From NCBI GenBank assembly GCA_036266975.1, contig DATAWZ010000056.1, positions 1 to 23,788 on the forward strand: DNA of 23,788 bases, read 5' to 3'. The notes beneath the pieces are model-generated. The model saw only the letters and a list, made by a program, of their open reading frames with translations, did not search any database and was not told where the DNA came from. Within the stretch, counting starts at the first letter, position 1. Each line of letters starts with the position of its first letter. Both the position numbers and the translations under genes were made by a program. Shown in pieces: positions 1-7,350 of this stretch. The stretch comes from DATAWZ01 sp036266975. GTDB lineage: Bacteria; Actinomycetota; Thermoleophilia; Solirubrobacterales; Solirubrobacteraceae.

Positions 1-862
1 GCCAGTCGCGGTCGAGCTTCCACATCAGCTCGGCGGCCCACATGAAGCCGGCCTCGGCGATAACGATCTGCAGCTCGGGGAAGCGCTCGAAGGTCCCGTG
101 GCAGAGCAGGCTCGCGGTGTTGGACTGGTGGATCTGGCCCAGCAGCGAGTGCCACTCCAGGTAGAAGGTCGGCGTGCCGGCCATCCGCGGCGCGGTCGCG
201 AAGACGTGCTCGGTCCCGCTCGGGTGCACGCAGATCGGCAGGCCATGGCGCTGCGCCGCTTCGTAGATCGGGTGGTAGTGACGCTCGCCCATGAGGATCG
301 TGTGCAGCGGCATGAAGATCTCGACCATCCCCGAGCGGTCGGCGACACGGTCGATCTCCTGGGCGGCGAGGTCGGGATCCTGCGGCGCGATGACGATCCC
401 GCCGCGGTAGCGCTCGTCCGCCTGCAGCCAGCGCTCGCACATCCAGTCGTTGTACGCGGCGGCGATCGTCGCGGCGACGAGCGGGTCGGGCATCGCGCCG
501 ATCCCCAGCAGCTGGCCGGCGAGCAGGATCGCGCGCTCGATCCCGCACGTGTCGAGCAGCTGCTCGCTCATGAAGGTGGGATCGGTTCCCGGCCCCATCC
601 CCGGGCGCGCGGTGTCGCCGCGCATCCCTCCGGCGCTGTTGATGTACAGATAGTCGAGGGGCAGGTGGAACTGTGAGGTCGCGTAGCCCGCCGCCCAGTC
701 ATCGGACATCCCGATCCCCAGCCGCTTCTGCCAGGTGTGGCTCATGTACGGGATCAGGTCCTTCAGACCCGCCTTGAACATCGGATGAATGTCGGCGTCG
801 ATGACGCCCGTCATCTTCGGACGCGCGCCCGTCTGCTCGGGAGCGGTGATCACGTCGCTCAT
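1..862 (-). CDS. Amidohydrolase family protein (amidohydrolase_2/ACMSD-like), 3' end cut by window edge
   Basis: Translating the minus strand from the ATG at 862 gives 287 residues with no stop before the left edge. The start is supported by a GGAGAGGG Shine-Dalgarno a few bases upstream. Near the N-terminus there is a D22-A-D-I-H26 metal-binding motif. Further on are a VHPSG segment and an L-C-H-G-x-F-E-R-F-P-E-L-Q-I-V-I-A-E-A-G-F block, typical of the TIM-barrel amidohydrolase_2 family. That family includes ACMSD-type decarboxylases and C-C or C-N hydrolases with a divalent metal. It is the last visible gene of the minus operon, 31 bp after the thiolase-like gene, so its substrate is probably an intermediate of that acyl-CoA pathway. 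Whether it hydrolyses or decarboxylates cannot be told. The C-terminal metal ligand region lies outside the window. Confidence 0.85.
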   Translation of the reverse strand, partial: MSDVITAPEQTGARPKMTGVIDADIHPMFKAGLKDLIPYMSHTWQKRLGIGMSDDWAAGYATSQFHLPLDYLYINSAGGMRGDTARPGMGPGTDPTFMSEQLLDTCGIERAILLAGQLLGIGAMPDPLVAATIAAAYNDWMCERWLQADERYRGGIVIAPQDPDLAAQEIDRVADRSGMVEIFMPLHTILMGERHYHPIYEAAQRHGLPICVHPSGTEHVFATAPRMAGTPTFYLEWHSLLGQIHQSNTASLLCHGTFERFPELQIVIAEAGFMWAAELMWKLDRDW

Positions 863-893
863 GTCAGCCCTCTCCAGTCTCGGGTATCTATCA

Positions 894-2039
894 TCATACA
901 AGCTCGTCTCGGCCGAGCAACGCCAGGTTGTAGTACTGGGCGCCCGATCCGGCCCCGGCGACCAGCGCGACGTTCGCCCCGTCGCGCAGCCGGCGCACCG
1001 CCTCGACGATCTTGAGCGTCGGCGCGCCCCAGCCGATGTGGCTGAACGACATCACACCGCCGTCGGTGCAGGTCGGCAAGCCCCCGTCCAGGCCGATCCC
1101 GCGCTCGGCGACGAAGTCGGCGCCCTCCCCCTCGCCGCAGAATCCGAGCGCCTCGAACTGGCGCAGGACCTCATAGCTGTTGACGTCGTAGAGCTGGGCG
1201 ATGTCGACGTCCTCCGGCCCGAGGCCCGCCATCGCGAACGCCCGCCGCGCGGCGTCGGCGCCGATGTCCCACACCTCCTCGTACCGGGGCGGGTCGACGT
1301 ACTGCTGGCGCACCCACTCCATCCCGCCGCCGAGGACGCGGATCGGGGGCTGGCGCAGTTCGCGGGCGCGATCGAGGGTGGTCACGACCATCGCGGCACC
1401 GCCCTCGGTGGCCAGGCACAGGTCGAGCCGGCTGAAGGGCTCCACCACGCGCGGCGCGTCGAGCACGTCCTTGGCCGTGTAGGGACCACGGCCGTACATC
1501 ACCGCCTGCGGGTTGACGTGCCCGTTGTTGCGGATGCTCGCGGCCGCGAGCGCCATCCCCTCGCGCGCGTCCGGATAACGGTGCAGGTAGCGCTGGGCGA
1601 CGAGCGCGAACTGCACGGTCGTGAACGAGCCGAAGGGCTCGACGAACTCGTTGTCCGGTCGCGTGTAGGACGCCACCTTGCCCCCCTCGGCACGCATCAC
1701 GCCGGCCTGGCCGCCGGTGACCAGCACGGTGTGGCAGAGCCCGGCCGAGATCGCCGCCGCGGCGTCGAGCAGCCCGGGGATCCCCTGCGGGTAGGAGTCG
1801 CCGATCCATCGGATCGGCGTGCCGAGCAGGCCAGCCCAGTCGGCGGACCCGGGCTGAAAGACGGTGCCGCCCGGCCCGGGCCAGCGCGCGGCGATCCCGT
1901 CGATCTGGGACTTCTCGAGCCCGGCGTCCTGCAACGCCGCCTTGGCCGCCCGCAGCGAGACGCGCAGCGAGTCGGTCGGCAGCTCGCGCGCCTGGTCGGT
2001 CATCCCGACCCCGACGATCGCGATGTCGCGCAGGCTCAC
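894..2039 (-). CDS. Thiolase-fold protein of the SCP-x/lipid-transfer type, probably a retro-aldolase rather than a true thiolase
   Basis: This is a 381-aa protein starting at a GTG that overlaps the stop of the CoA ligase gene (GTGA, 2036-2039), so the two are translationally coupled. It has the thiolase fold signature: IAIVGVGMT at the N-terminus, a central A-A-A-A-I-S-A-G helix followed by VLVTGG, then YDVNSYEVLRQFEALGFC-GEG and a C-terminal G-G-V-M-S-F-S-H-I-G-W-G block. Where biosynthetic and degradative thiolases carry the nucleophilic Cys (C-x-S-G), this protein reads Y-P-Q-G at about residues 83-86, so Claisen chemistry through a Cys is not expected. In steroid side-chain degradation, cysteine-less homologues (Ltp2 type) pair with a DUF35 protein and act as aldolases on acyl-CoAs. 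A DUF35 gene lies two genes upstream in the same operon. The aldolase role is inference. Confidence 0.82.
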   Translation of the reverse strand: MSLRDIAIVGVGMTDQARELPTDSLRVSLRAAKAALQDAGLEKSQIDGIAARWPGPGGTVFQPGSADWAGLLGTPIRWIGDSYPQGIPGLLDAAAAISAGLCHTVLVTGGQAGVMRAEGGKVASYTRPDNEFVEPFGSFTTVQFALVAQRYLHRYPDAREGMALAAASIRNNGHVNPQAVMYGRGPYTAKDVLDAPRVVEPFSRLDLCLATEGGAAMVVTTLDRARELRQPPIRVLGGGMEWVRQQYVDPPRYEEVWDIGADAARRAFAMAGLGPEDVDIAQLYDVNSYEVLRQFEALGFCGEGEGADFVAERGIGLDGGLPTCTDGGVMSFSHIGWGAPTLKIVEAVRRLRDGANVALVAGAGSGAQYYNLALLGRDELV

Positions 2040-3562
2040 GAGGTCGCGAACGACTCGCGCAGCTCGCGCTTGGCGATCTTGCCAACCGCGTTCTTGGGCA
2101 ACTCGTCGAGGACCATCACCCGCTCGGGCACCTTGATCGAGGGCAGCCCCGCCCGACGGCAGAAGTCGATCAGCTCCTGCGGCTCGGCGCGGCGCCCGCC
2201 GCCGAACGCGACCGCGGCGATCACCGCCTCGCCCCACTCCTCGTCGGGGGCGCCGAACACGGCGACCTCGAGCACCGCCTCGTGGCCGGCGAGGACGTTC
2301 TCGACCTCCGACGGGGCGATGTTGAAGCCGCCGCGGATGATCAGGTCCTTCTTGCGGTCGACGATCGACAGGTAGCCCTGCTCGTCGAAGACGCCCACGT
2401 CGCCCGAGAGCATCCAGCCGTCGACGAGCGCCTCGGCCGTCCGCTCGGGGTCGTTGTAGTAGCGCTTCATCGTGTACGGGGTCCCGAAGATCACCTCGCC
2501 GCGCTCGCCGACCGGGACGTCGTGACCGTCGTCGTCGACCACCCGGACGTCGACGACGTGCCCGGGGCGTCCGGCCGCGGCGAACAGCGCCTTACGGTCG
2601 GCGGCGGCCAGCGCGTGGTCGGATTTGCGCAGCATCGTCCCGATCGAGGCGATCTCGGCCATCCCGTAGAGCTGGATGAAGATCGGGCCAAAGCGCACGA
2701 CGAGCTCGGCCACGCGCTCGGGCGGGATCGGGCTCGACCCGTAGCCGAGCGTCTGCAGCTCGGGAACGTCGTCCTTGGTGAGCCCGGCCTCGAGCACCCG
2801 GTAGAGCATCGTCGGCACCAGGAAGGTGTGCGTGGCGCGCCGGTCGCGCAGCTCGACGAAGAAGCGGCCGGGATCGAAGCCGCGGCTGTCGCTGAAGCCG
2901 ATCGCGCCGCCGACGAGCAGCAGCGGCAACAGCGTGATCTGCACGCTCGAGTTGTGCGGGATCGCCATCAGCCAGCGCGAGCCGGGGTCCATCTCGTACT
3001 CGGTGATCGCGACCGTCGCGTGCTGGATCACCGAGCGCACGTCGAACAGGATCCCCTTGGGCCGGCCGGTCGTCCCGCTCGTATACACGATGCAGAAGTC
3101 GTCCTCGGGCCGCATCTGGTGCAGGGTGGGCGGCTGCTCGGGCGAGGCCTCGGCGAGCAGGCGCTCGTAGTCCTCGCCGTCGACGTCGACGACCTCGATC
3201 CCGTGGGGGGCGGCCAAGCGCTCGGCCAGCTCGAGGTACTCGCCCTCGGTGATGACCAGCGAGGGGGTCGCGTTGGCGAAGATCGCCTCGTACTCGCTCT
3301 CCCCCAGGCGGAAGTTCAGGCCGCAGTAGATCGCGGCGGCCTTGGTGACGGCGCCGAGCACCTCGACGACCTCCAGGCGATTGTGGACGAGCAGCGCGAC
3401 GCGGTCGCCCTTGCCCACGCCGAAGCGCTCGCGCAGCGCGTTGGCCAGCCGCGAGGTGCGCTCGTCGAGCTCGGCGTAGGTCCGCGAGCGCTCGCCCTCG
3501 AAGGCGGCGATCGCCTGCCGGTCGCGGGCGGCGCTCTGGTGGATCGCGACACCGACGTTCAC
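2036..3562 (-). CDS. AMP-forming acyl-CoA synthetase (ANL superfamily)
   Basis: This 508-aa protein has a GTG start at 3562 overlapping the stop of the DUF35 gene (GTGA). All ANL hallmarks are present: the P-loop YTSGTTGRPKG, the YGMAE motif (usual form YGxTE), SGDVGVFDEQGYLSIVDRKKD with the adenosine-ribose Asp and hinge, GGFNIAPSEVE, and the C-terminal P-K-N-A-V-G-K-I with the catalytic Lys. It should activate a carboxylic acid to its CoA thioester through an acyl-adenylate in the cytosol, feeding the thiolase/DUF35 step encoded on either side. Length and motifs are normal for the family. The substrate is unknown; medium or branched acids and aryl acids are all possible. Confidence 0.93.
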   Translation of the reverse strand: MNVGVAIHQSAARDRQAIAAFEGERSRTYAELDERTSRLANALRERFGVGKGDRVALLVHNRLEVVEVLGAVTKAAAIYCGLNFRLGESEYEAIFANATPSLVITEGEYLELAERLAAPHGIEVVDVDGEDYERLLAEASPEQPPTLHQMRPEDDFCIVYTSGTTGRPKGILFDVRSVIQHATVAITEYEMDPGSRWLMAIPHNSSVQITLLPLLLVGGAIGFSDSRGFDPGRFFVELRDRRATHTFLVPTMLYRVLEAGLTKDDVPELQTLGYGSSPIPPERVAELVVRFGPIFIQLYGMAEIASIGTMLRKSDHALAAADRKALFAAAGRPGHVVDVRVVDDDGHDVPVGERGEVIFGTPYTMKRYYNDPERTAEALVDGWMLSGDVGVFDEQGYLSIVDRKKDLIIRGGFNIAPSEVENVLAGHEAVLEVAVFGAPDEEWGEAVIAAVAFGGGRRAEPQELIDFCRRAGLPSIKVPERVMVLDELPKNAVGKIAKRELRESFATS

Positions 3563-3930
3563 GACCGGGTCGGCGCCGCCGGCGCGAACACGGGCAGCCC
3601 GTCGTGGAAGCGCACGCTCACCGGCGTGCCGATCGGGGTCGGGCCCGGGCCCTGGAGGTTCGCGAGCATGTGCCAGCCCTCCTCGGGGAGGTCGACGATC
3701 GCCACCTGATAAGGGGTCGGCAGGTCCGGCCGCGGGCCGCGGTGCACGACGGTCGCGCTGTAGACGACGCCGCGCCCGCTCGAGCGCTCGTAGCTCCAGT
3801 CCTCGGAGAGGCAGTGCGGGCAGCACACCTGCGGGGTGAAGAAGCTGCGGCCGCACTCCCCGCACACCGGGCGCACGAGCTCGCCGCGGCGGGCCGCCTC
3901 CCAGAAGGCCTCGGTCAGCGCCGCGCTCAC
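3559..3930 (-). CDS. DUF35-type Zn-ribbon/OB-fold acyl-CoA-binding protein
   Basis: This is a 123-aa protein whose GTG start overlaps the stop of the upstream gene (GTGA at 3927-3930). An N-terminal helix is followed by a rubredoxin-like Zn ribbon, C23-x2-C26 and C37-x2-C40. A beta-rich OB domain follows, with G-V-V-Y-S-A-T-V-V-H and a Y-Q-V-A-I-V-D-L strand. This is the standard ChsH2/DUF35 architecture. Such proteins partner thiolase-like enzymes (acetoacetyl-CoA synthases or Ltp2-type aldolases) and help bind the CoA substrate. Here the thiolase-like gene is one gene away in the same coupled operon, so a two-subunit complex is the obvious inference. A missed nucleophilic Cys in that partner supports the aldolase rather than the thiolase option. 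Confidence 0.88.
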   Translation of the reverse strand: MSAALTEAFWEAARRGELVRPVCGECGRSFFTPQVCCPHCLSEDWSYERSSGRGVVYSATVVHRGPRPDLPTPYQVAIVDLPEEGWHMLANLQGPGPTPIGTPVSVRFHDGLPVFAPAAPTRS

Positions 3931-4790
3931 TTGCCCTCCAGCAGCCGGCGGGCGGCGTCGGCGACCGTCTGCCCGGCAAACACCCCGCGCGCCTCGGCCG
4001 GGCCGTTGCAGGCGCTGATCGTGCCCTCCTCCCAGGCGCGGAAGGCGTCGCCGATCGGCGAGCTGTTGCCGTCGATGCAGGCGCCGGCGAGGCCCGCGTC
4101 CTCGGTCGTCTTCAGCCCGGTGATACCCGACCGGTTCTTGGACATCCCGCCGTCGTGGCAGATGAAGCCCCACGGGTTGGCCTCGAGCAGGAAGCTCGCG
4201 CCGCTGCGTCCGGTGTGCCCGGCGGTCACGAGCACGCTCGTGCGCTCGTCCTCGGGCAGCGCCCAGACGATCGAGTCGGTGACGACGATGCGACGGCCGC
4301 TCGGGTGCTCGGCGACGATCTCGCGACGGATCTTGTTGCCGACCTCGTTGTCGTCGGGGTCCTTGTCGCTGAGCAGCACCGCCGCCTCGCGGACCGCCAT
4401 CCCGACCTTCACCCCCACGCGCTCGGCCGGGTAGTTGAGCCGCGAGATCACGCCGCTGTCGAGCAGGTCGCGCCCGTTGCCCATCTCGGCGCTCATCCCG
4501 TCGGCGGTCGCGGCGGGGATGCCGAGCGCCTCCAGGTACCACAACCCGGCGATGCCGGCACCGTCCTTGCCGATGCAGGCGTCGTGACCGATCACGCCGC
4601 GGGGCTTATGGACGGCCATCATGCGGGCTGGGAGCACGCCGATGTAGGAGGCGGCGACGACGACGTCGCGGCCGGCGTTGCGCTCGTCGACCCAGCGGGC
4701 CGAGTCCATGATCACGATCGCCCCGCGCTCGCGCTCCTCGACCACGGTCTGCGGGTGCTCCTTCTCTCGTTCAAGCAGCGTCTGCCCCAT
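3927..4790 (-). CDS. Unrecognised 287-aa protein with two homologous halves
   Basis: The ATG at 4790 has a strong AGGAGG Shine-Dalgarno (about 4795-4800), and the gene ends in a GTGA overlap with the DUF35 gene. I cannot assign a family. There is no signal peptide or transmembrane segment, so it should be cytosolic. The protein contains an internal duplication: residues 43-119 and 185-262 align end to end. Each repeat begins VxV-x-A, carries a GHDACIGKDGAGIAGL (68-83) or CHDGGMSKNRSGITGL (211-226) block, and ends GVIS-x2-N or GTIS-x2-N. Conserved His-Asp (69-70; 212-213), a Lys four or five residues later and Gly-Ile-x-Gly-Leu suggest paired active or binding sites at a pseudo-dimer interface. 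As first gene of the acyl-CoA operon it may act on the pathway's starting compound, but no function is claimed. Confidence 0.8.
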   Translation of the reverse strand: MGQTLLEREKEHPQTVVEERERGAIVIMDSARWVDERNAGRDVVVAASYIGVLPARMMAVHKPRGVIGHDACIGKDGAGIAGLWYLEALGIPAATADGMSAEMGNGRDLLDSGVISRLNYPAERVGVKVGMAVREAAVLLSDKDPDDNEVGNKIRREIVAEHPSGRRIVVTDSIVWALPEDERTSVLVTAGHTGRSGASFLLEANPWGFICHDGGMSKNRSGITGLKTTEDAGLAGACIDGNSSPIGDAFRAWEEGTISACNGPAEARGVFAGQTVADAARRLLEGK

Positions 4791-4807
4791 GTCCCTCCTT
4801 TCGGGCC

Positions 4808-4956
4808 CACGACAGAATTCCTGCTTGCTGAGTCGTCCGAATGAGCGGCGCGCTGCGGCGTCCTGGGACCTGGACGTGGCGCTGCCACCCCGGCGGTCCT
4901 GCGTCCTTGCATCGCTTGCTCCTCGAACGCCGCAGCGGCGCACTGATTCTGTCGTG
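4808..4956. repeat. Widely spaced inverted repeats in the 171-bp gap upstream of the acyl-CoA operon
   Basis: The gap between the GntR gene and the operon holds an 11-bp perfect inverted pair, CACGACAGAAT at 4808-4818 and ATTCTGTCGTG at 4946-4956. An inner 10-bp pair lies within it, GCTGCGGCGT at 4852-4861 and ACGCCGCAGC at 4927-4936. They could be two regulator half-sites or a folded leader RNA. Spacing is too wide for a simple hairpin terminator. The operon promoter presumably also lies here, but no convincing -35/-10 pair was seen. Confidence 0.4.
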
Positions 4957-4961
4957 AACCC

Positions 4962-5762
4962 TCACCATGACGACTGGTCCCAACGCAGCGGCATCTCCAG
5001 GATCTCCGGGTGCCGGCGCTCCAGATAGGCCTGAAAGTTCTTGACGTGGCTGCGCATCGCCGAGGCCGCCGCCTCGCCGTCGCGCGCGACGATCGCGTTG
5101 GCGATGCGCTCGTGCGCACGCGAGACCGTGCGGCGCTCGGGCAGCGTGTAGTCGGCGCCCAGCGGCGTGGCGTCGATGATCCAGTGCAGCGAGCCCAGGT
5201 AGCTGCCCAGGATGTCGTTGCCGGCGGCGTCGGCGATCAGGCTGTGGAAGCGGTGGTTCTCGTCCAGGAACGCGCGCGGGTCCTCGACGTGCGCCTTCAT
5301 CGTCTCGACCGACCGCTGGATCGCCTCGATCTCCTCCTGGCTGGCGCGCGCGGCCGCGCGCTCGGCGAGTGCGGGCTCGAGCACCAGCCGCGCCTCGAGC
5401 ACGTCCTTGAACGGCGTACGGCGCAACTGGCTCATGAGCGCGATCGTGCCGGCGATCGGACGTGCCGAGATCTCACTGACCACCGGGCCGCCGCCCGGTC
5501 CCATCTTGATCGAGATCACGTTCTGCATCTCCAGGAAGCGCAGCGCCTCCCGCAGCGTCCCGCGGGCCACGCCGTACTCGGCGAGCATCTCGCGCTCTGG
5601 CAGGAGGGGGTCACCGGGCCCGAGCCCGCGCTCGGCGATCTCCGAGACGATCCGCTGCGCGACGAGAAGAGCGGTCTTCGGCGGTCGCGTACCGTTCACC
5701 GGGAGCCGGCGAGCTCCGCCGGGGGAGGAAAGCCGCTGGCTTACTTTGTCCACGTTGGCCAT
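4962..5762 (-). CDS. FadR-subfamily GntR transcriptional regulator
   Basis: This 266-aa protein has an ATG at 5762. Residues about 30-97 form the GntR winged helix-turn-helix (VAQRIVSEIAERGLGPGDPL, then LPEREMLAEYGVARGTLREALRFLE). Residues about 115-245 form an all-helical FCD effector domain with its metal/ligand residues visible: D-E-N-H-R-F-H, then AHERI and M-R-S-H-V. FCD regulators bind organic acids or acyl-CoAs and usually repress neighbouring catabolic genes. It is upstream of and co-directional with the acyl-CoA operon, and divergent from the methyltransferase gene. The AT-rich palindrome at 5773-5796 is the likely operator. A TATAAT on the minus strand (5778-5783) ends 15 bp before the ATG, so the mRNA leader would be very short. 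Confidence 0.92.
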   Translation of the reverse strand: MANVDKVSQRLSSPGGARRLPVNGTRPPKTALLVAQRIVSEIAERGLGPGDPLLPEREMLAEYGVARGTLREALRFLEMQNVISIKMGPGGGPVVSEISARPIAGTIALMSQLRRTPFKDVLEARLVLEPALAERAAARASQEEIEAIQRSVETMKAHVEDPRAFLDENHRFHSLIADAAGNDILGSYLGSLHWIIDATPLGADYTLPERRTVSRAHERIANAIVARDGEAAASAMRSHVKNFQAYLERRHPEILEMPLRWDQSSW

Positions 5763-5772
5763 GATCAGGGCA

Positions 5773-5796
5773 CCGGGATTATATTCATTATCCCGG
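5773..5796. promoter_or_regulatory. 24-bp palindrome between GntR and MetE-like genes, overlapping a TATAAT box
   Basis: Perfect 7-bp arms CCGGGAT (5773-5779) and ATCCCGG (5790-5796) flank an AT-rich, nearly symmetric centre. This is the only AT-rich stretch nearby. It contains a perfect TATAAT on the minus strand (5778-5783). Placed between divergent genes with a FadR-type regulator next to it, it is a good operator candidate able to block both promoters. It does not match the classic FadR TNGTNNNACNA half-site, so which protein binds it is inference. Confidence 0.6.
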
Positions 5797-5819
5797 ATAG
5801 CCCAGAGAGGAGGAGCACG

Positions 5820-6956
5820 ATGCAAATGAGCACGGACCGGATCCTCACCACCCACACCGGCAGCCTGCCCCGCCCCGAGGCGCTCGCGAAGGCCATCGAC
5901 GCCCACGACCGGGGCACGCTCGACGCCGGTGGAGAGCGCGCGCTTCCCGGGCAGGTCGCCGACGCCGTGGCCGACTGCGTGCGCCGCCAGCGCGAGGCCG
6001 GCGTGGACGTCGTGGGCGACGGCGAGATGAGCAAGATGGTCTACTCGACCTACGTACGCGAGCGGCTCACCGGCTTCGACGGCGAGGACGCCGCGCCGAT
6101 CATGGGCGACCTGCTCGACTACATGGGCTACGCGCAGCGGCTGATGGGCACGATCGACTTCCGCTCGCCCGCCTGCACCGGCCCGGTCAGCTACACCGGC
6201 CAGGAGGCCGTCCAGCAGGACATCGCCAACCTCCGGGCCGTGGTCGGGGACAGCGAGGCGTTCATGAGCGCGGCCTCCCCCGGCGTGGCCTCGCTGTTCC
6301 TCGTCGACCGCCACTACGGCGACCACGAGACCTACCTGTACGCGCTCGCCGACGCGCTGAAGGAGGAGTACGACGCGATCCATGCCGCGGGGCTGCTCGT
6401 CCAGCTCGACTGCCCGGATCTCGCGATGGGCGCCCACATCACCTTCGCCGACGGCGCGAGGATCGAGAACTTCCCCGTGCACGTCGCCCAGCACGTCGCC
6501 GCGGTCAACCACGCCACGCGCGATATCCCGCGCGAGGCCCTGCGCGTGCACCTGTGCTGGGGCAACTACGAGGGCCCCCACCACCAGGACGTCCCGCTCG
6601 AGGACATCGTCGATGAGATCGTCAAGCTCGACTGCGGCGCGCTGCTGTTCGAGGGCGCCAACCCGCGCCACGAGCACGAGTGGCGCGTCTGGGCCGAGGC
6701 GAAGCTCCCCGACGACACGATCCTCATCCCCGGCGTGATCGACTCGACCTCCAACTACATCGAGCACCCCCGGCTGGTCGCCGATCGTCTCGAGCGCTTC
6801 GCCGATATCGTCGGGCGTGAGCGTGTGATGGCCGGCACCGACTGCGGGATGGCGACGATCGCGACCTACAACCCCGTCGAGCCCGAGATCGCCTGGTCCA
6901 AGCTGCGCGCGATGGCCGACGGCGCCGAGATCGCCACCTCGCGCCTCTGGTCGTAA
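5820..6956 (+). CDS. MetE-like (UROD/MetE superfamily) zinc methyltransferase-type protein
   Basis: The ATG at 5820 is preceded by a strong GAGGAGG; a second in-frame ATG follows at 5826. The 378-aa product is one TIM barrel corresponding to the catalytic half of cobalamin-independent methionine synthase. It opens TTHTGSLPRP and has all four zinc ligands in family order: H244-x-C246 (VHLCWGNYEGPHH), E278 (LLFEGANPR) and C342 (GTDCGM). Free-standing proteins of this kind include core MetE-type methyltransferases and the alkyl-CoM transferases; all activate a thiol on zinc. It lacks the N-terminal domain of full MetE. Its position opposite a FadR-type regulator and a catabolic operon suggests thiol-dependent alkyl transfer or cleavage on a pathway substrate rather than housekeeping methionine synthesis. 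That is inference. Confidence 0.88.
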   Translation: MQMSTDRILTTHTGSLPRPEALAKAIDAHDRGTLDAGGERALPGQVADAVADCVRRQREAGVDVVGDGEMSKMVYSTYVRERLTGFDGEDAAPIMGDLLDYMGYAQRLMGTIDFRSPACTGPVSYTGQEAVQQDIANLRAVVGDSEAFMSAASPGVASLFLVDRHYGDHETYLYALADALKEEYDAIHAAGLLVQLDCPDLAMGAHITFADGARIENFPVHVAQHVAAVNHATRDIPREALRVHLCWGNYEGPHHQDVPLEDIVDEIVKLDCGALLFEGANPRHEHEWRVWAEAKLPDDTILIPGVIDSTSNYIEHPRLVADRLERFADIVGRERVMAGTDCGMATIATYNPVEPEIAWSKLRAMADGAEIATSRLWS

Positions 6957-6991
6957 TTGCCCGCGCCCGCGAGCGGGTAGGAACAGCGGCG

Positions 6992-7348
6992 ATGGCTCGC
7001 CGGCTCGCGCTCCTCGTCGTGCTCGCGCTCGCCCTCCCGGCGGCCGCCTTGGCCGCCGGATCGGGTTACGCGGCGGCCAAGAGGCAGTGGGAGGCCGCGC
7101 CGTGCCGGGCCGCCGCCGTTCAGGGCGGCTACTGGCGAAGGGCGGCGGCCGACCTCGGGCGGCGCCCGCAGCACGCCGGGGCGGCGCGGGCGATCCGCGA
7201 GCTGCGCACGCTCGCCGCGTTGCCCGAGACGAGCGAGACCACCGCGCAGATGCACGAGTTCACCGCCGACGCCAGGGCGCTCAACGGCTTCTTCCACACG
7301 CCGGGCAACCTGATCGGGCGCGGAGAGTACTGCCACTCGCCGGGGTAG
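6992..7348 (+). CDS. Small secreted protein of unknown function
   Basis: This 118-aa protein starts at the ATG at 6992, with a TAGGAAC weak ribosome site about 10 bp upstream. Residues 1-21 are a clear signal peptide: two arginines, a long Leu/Ala/Val core and an A-L-A-A cleavage region. The mature part, about 97 residues, is helical and rich in Ala and Arg. It has two cysteines (A-P-C-R-A and E-Y-C-H-S) that could form a disulfide and a conserved-looking Trp pair. I recognise no domain. It converges on the FTR1 permease gene with only 2 bp between stop codons, so the two are not one operon. An exported partner of the iron system is possible but not supported by any motif. Confidence 0.62.
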   Translation: MARRLALLVVLALALPAAALAAGSGYAAAKRQWEAAPCRAAAVQGGYWRRAAADLGRRPQHAGAARAIRELRTLAALPETSETTAQMHEFTADARALNGFFHTPGNLIGRGEYCHSPG

Positions 7349-7350
7349 CT

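Noticed and set aside
789..2375. Long open frame on the plus strand opposite the thiolase-like gene
   Set aside because: It is antisense to a gene with clear family motifs. Its composition (Arg, Ala, His, Asp, Val rich) is typical of a shadow frame in GC-rich DNA, and it has no domain or ribosome site.
2282..3709. 475-codon open frame on the plus strand opposite the CoA ligase
   Set aside because: The minus-strand ligase has every ANL motif. The plus frame has none and crosses the boundary between two real genes.
6961..6980. Short CCCGC-GA-GCGGG dyad after the MetE-like gene
   Set aside because: Only 5 bp per arm, 2-bp loop and no T-run. Not enough to call a terminator in such GC-rich DNA.
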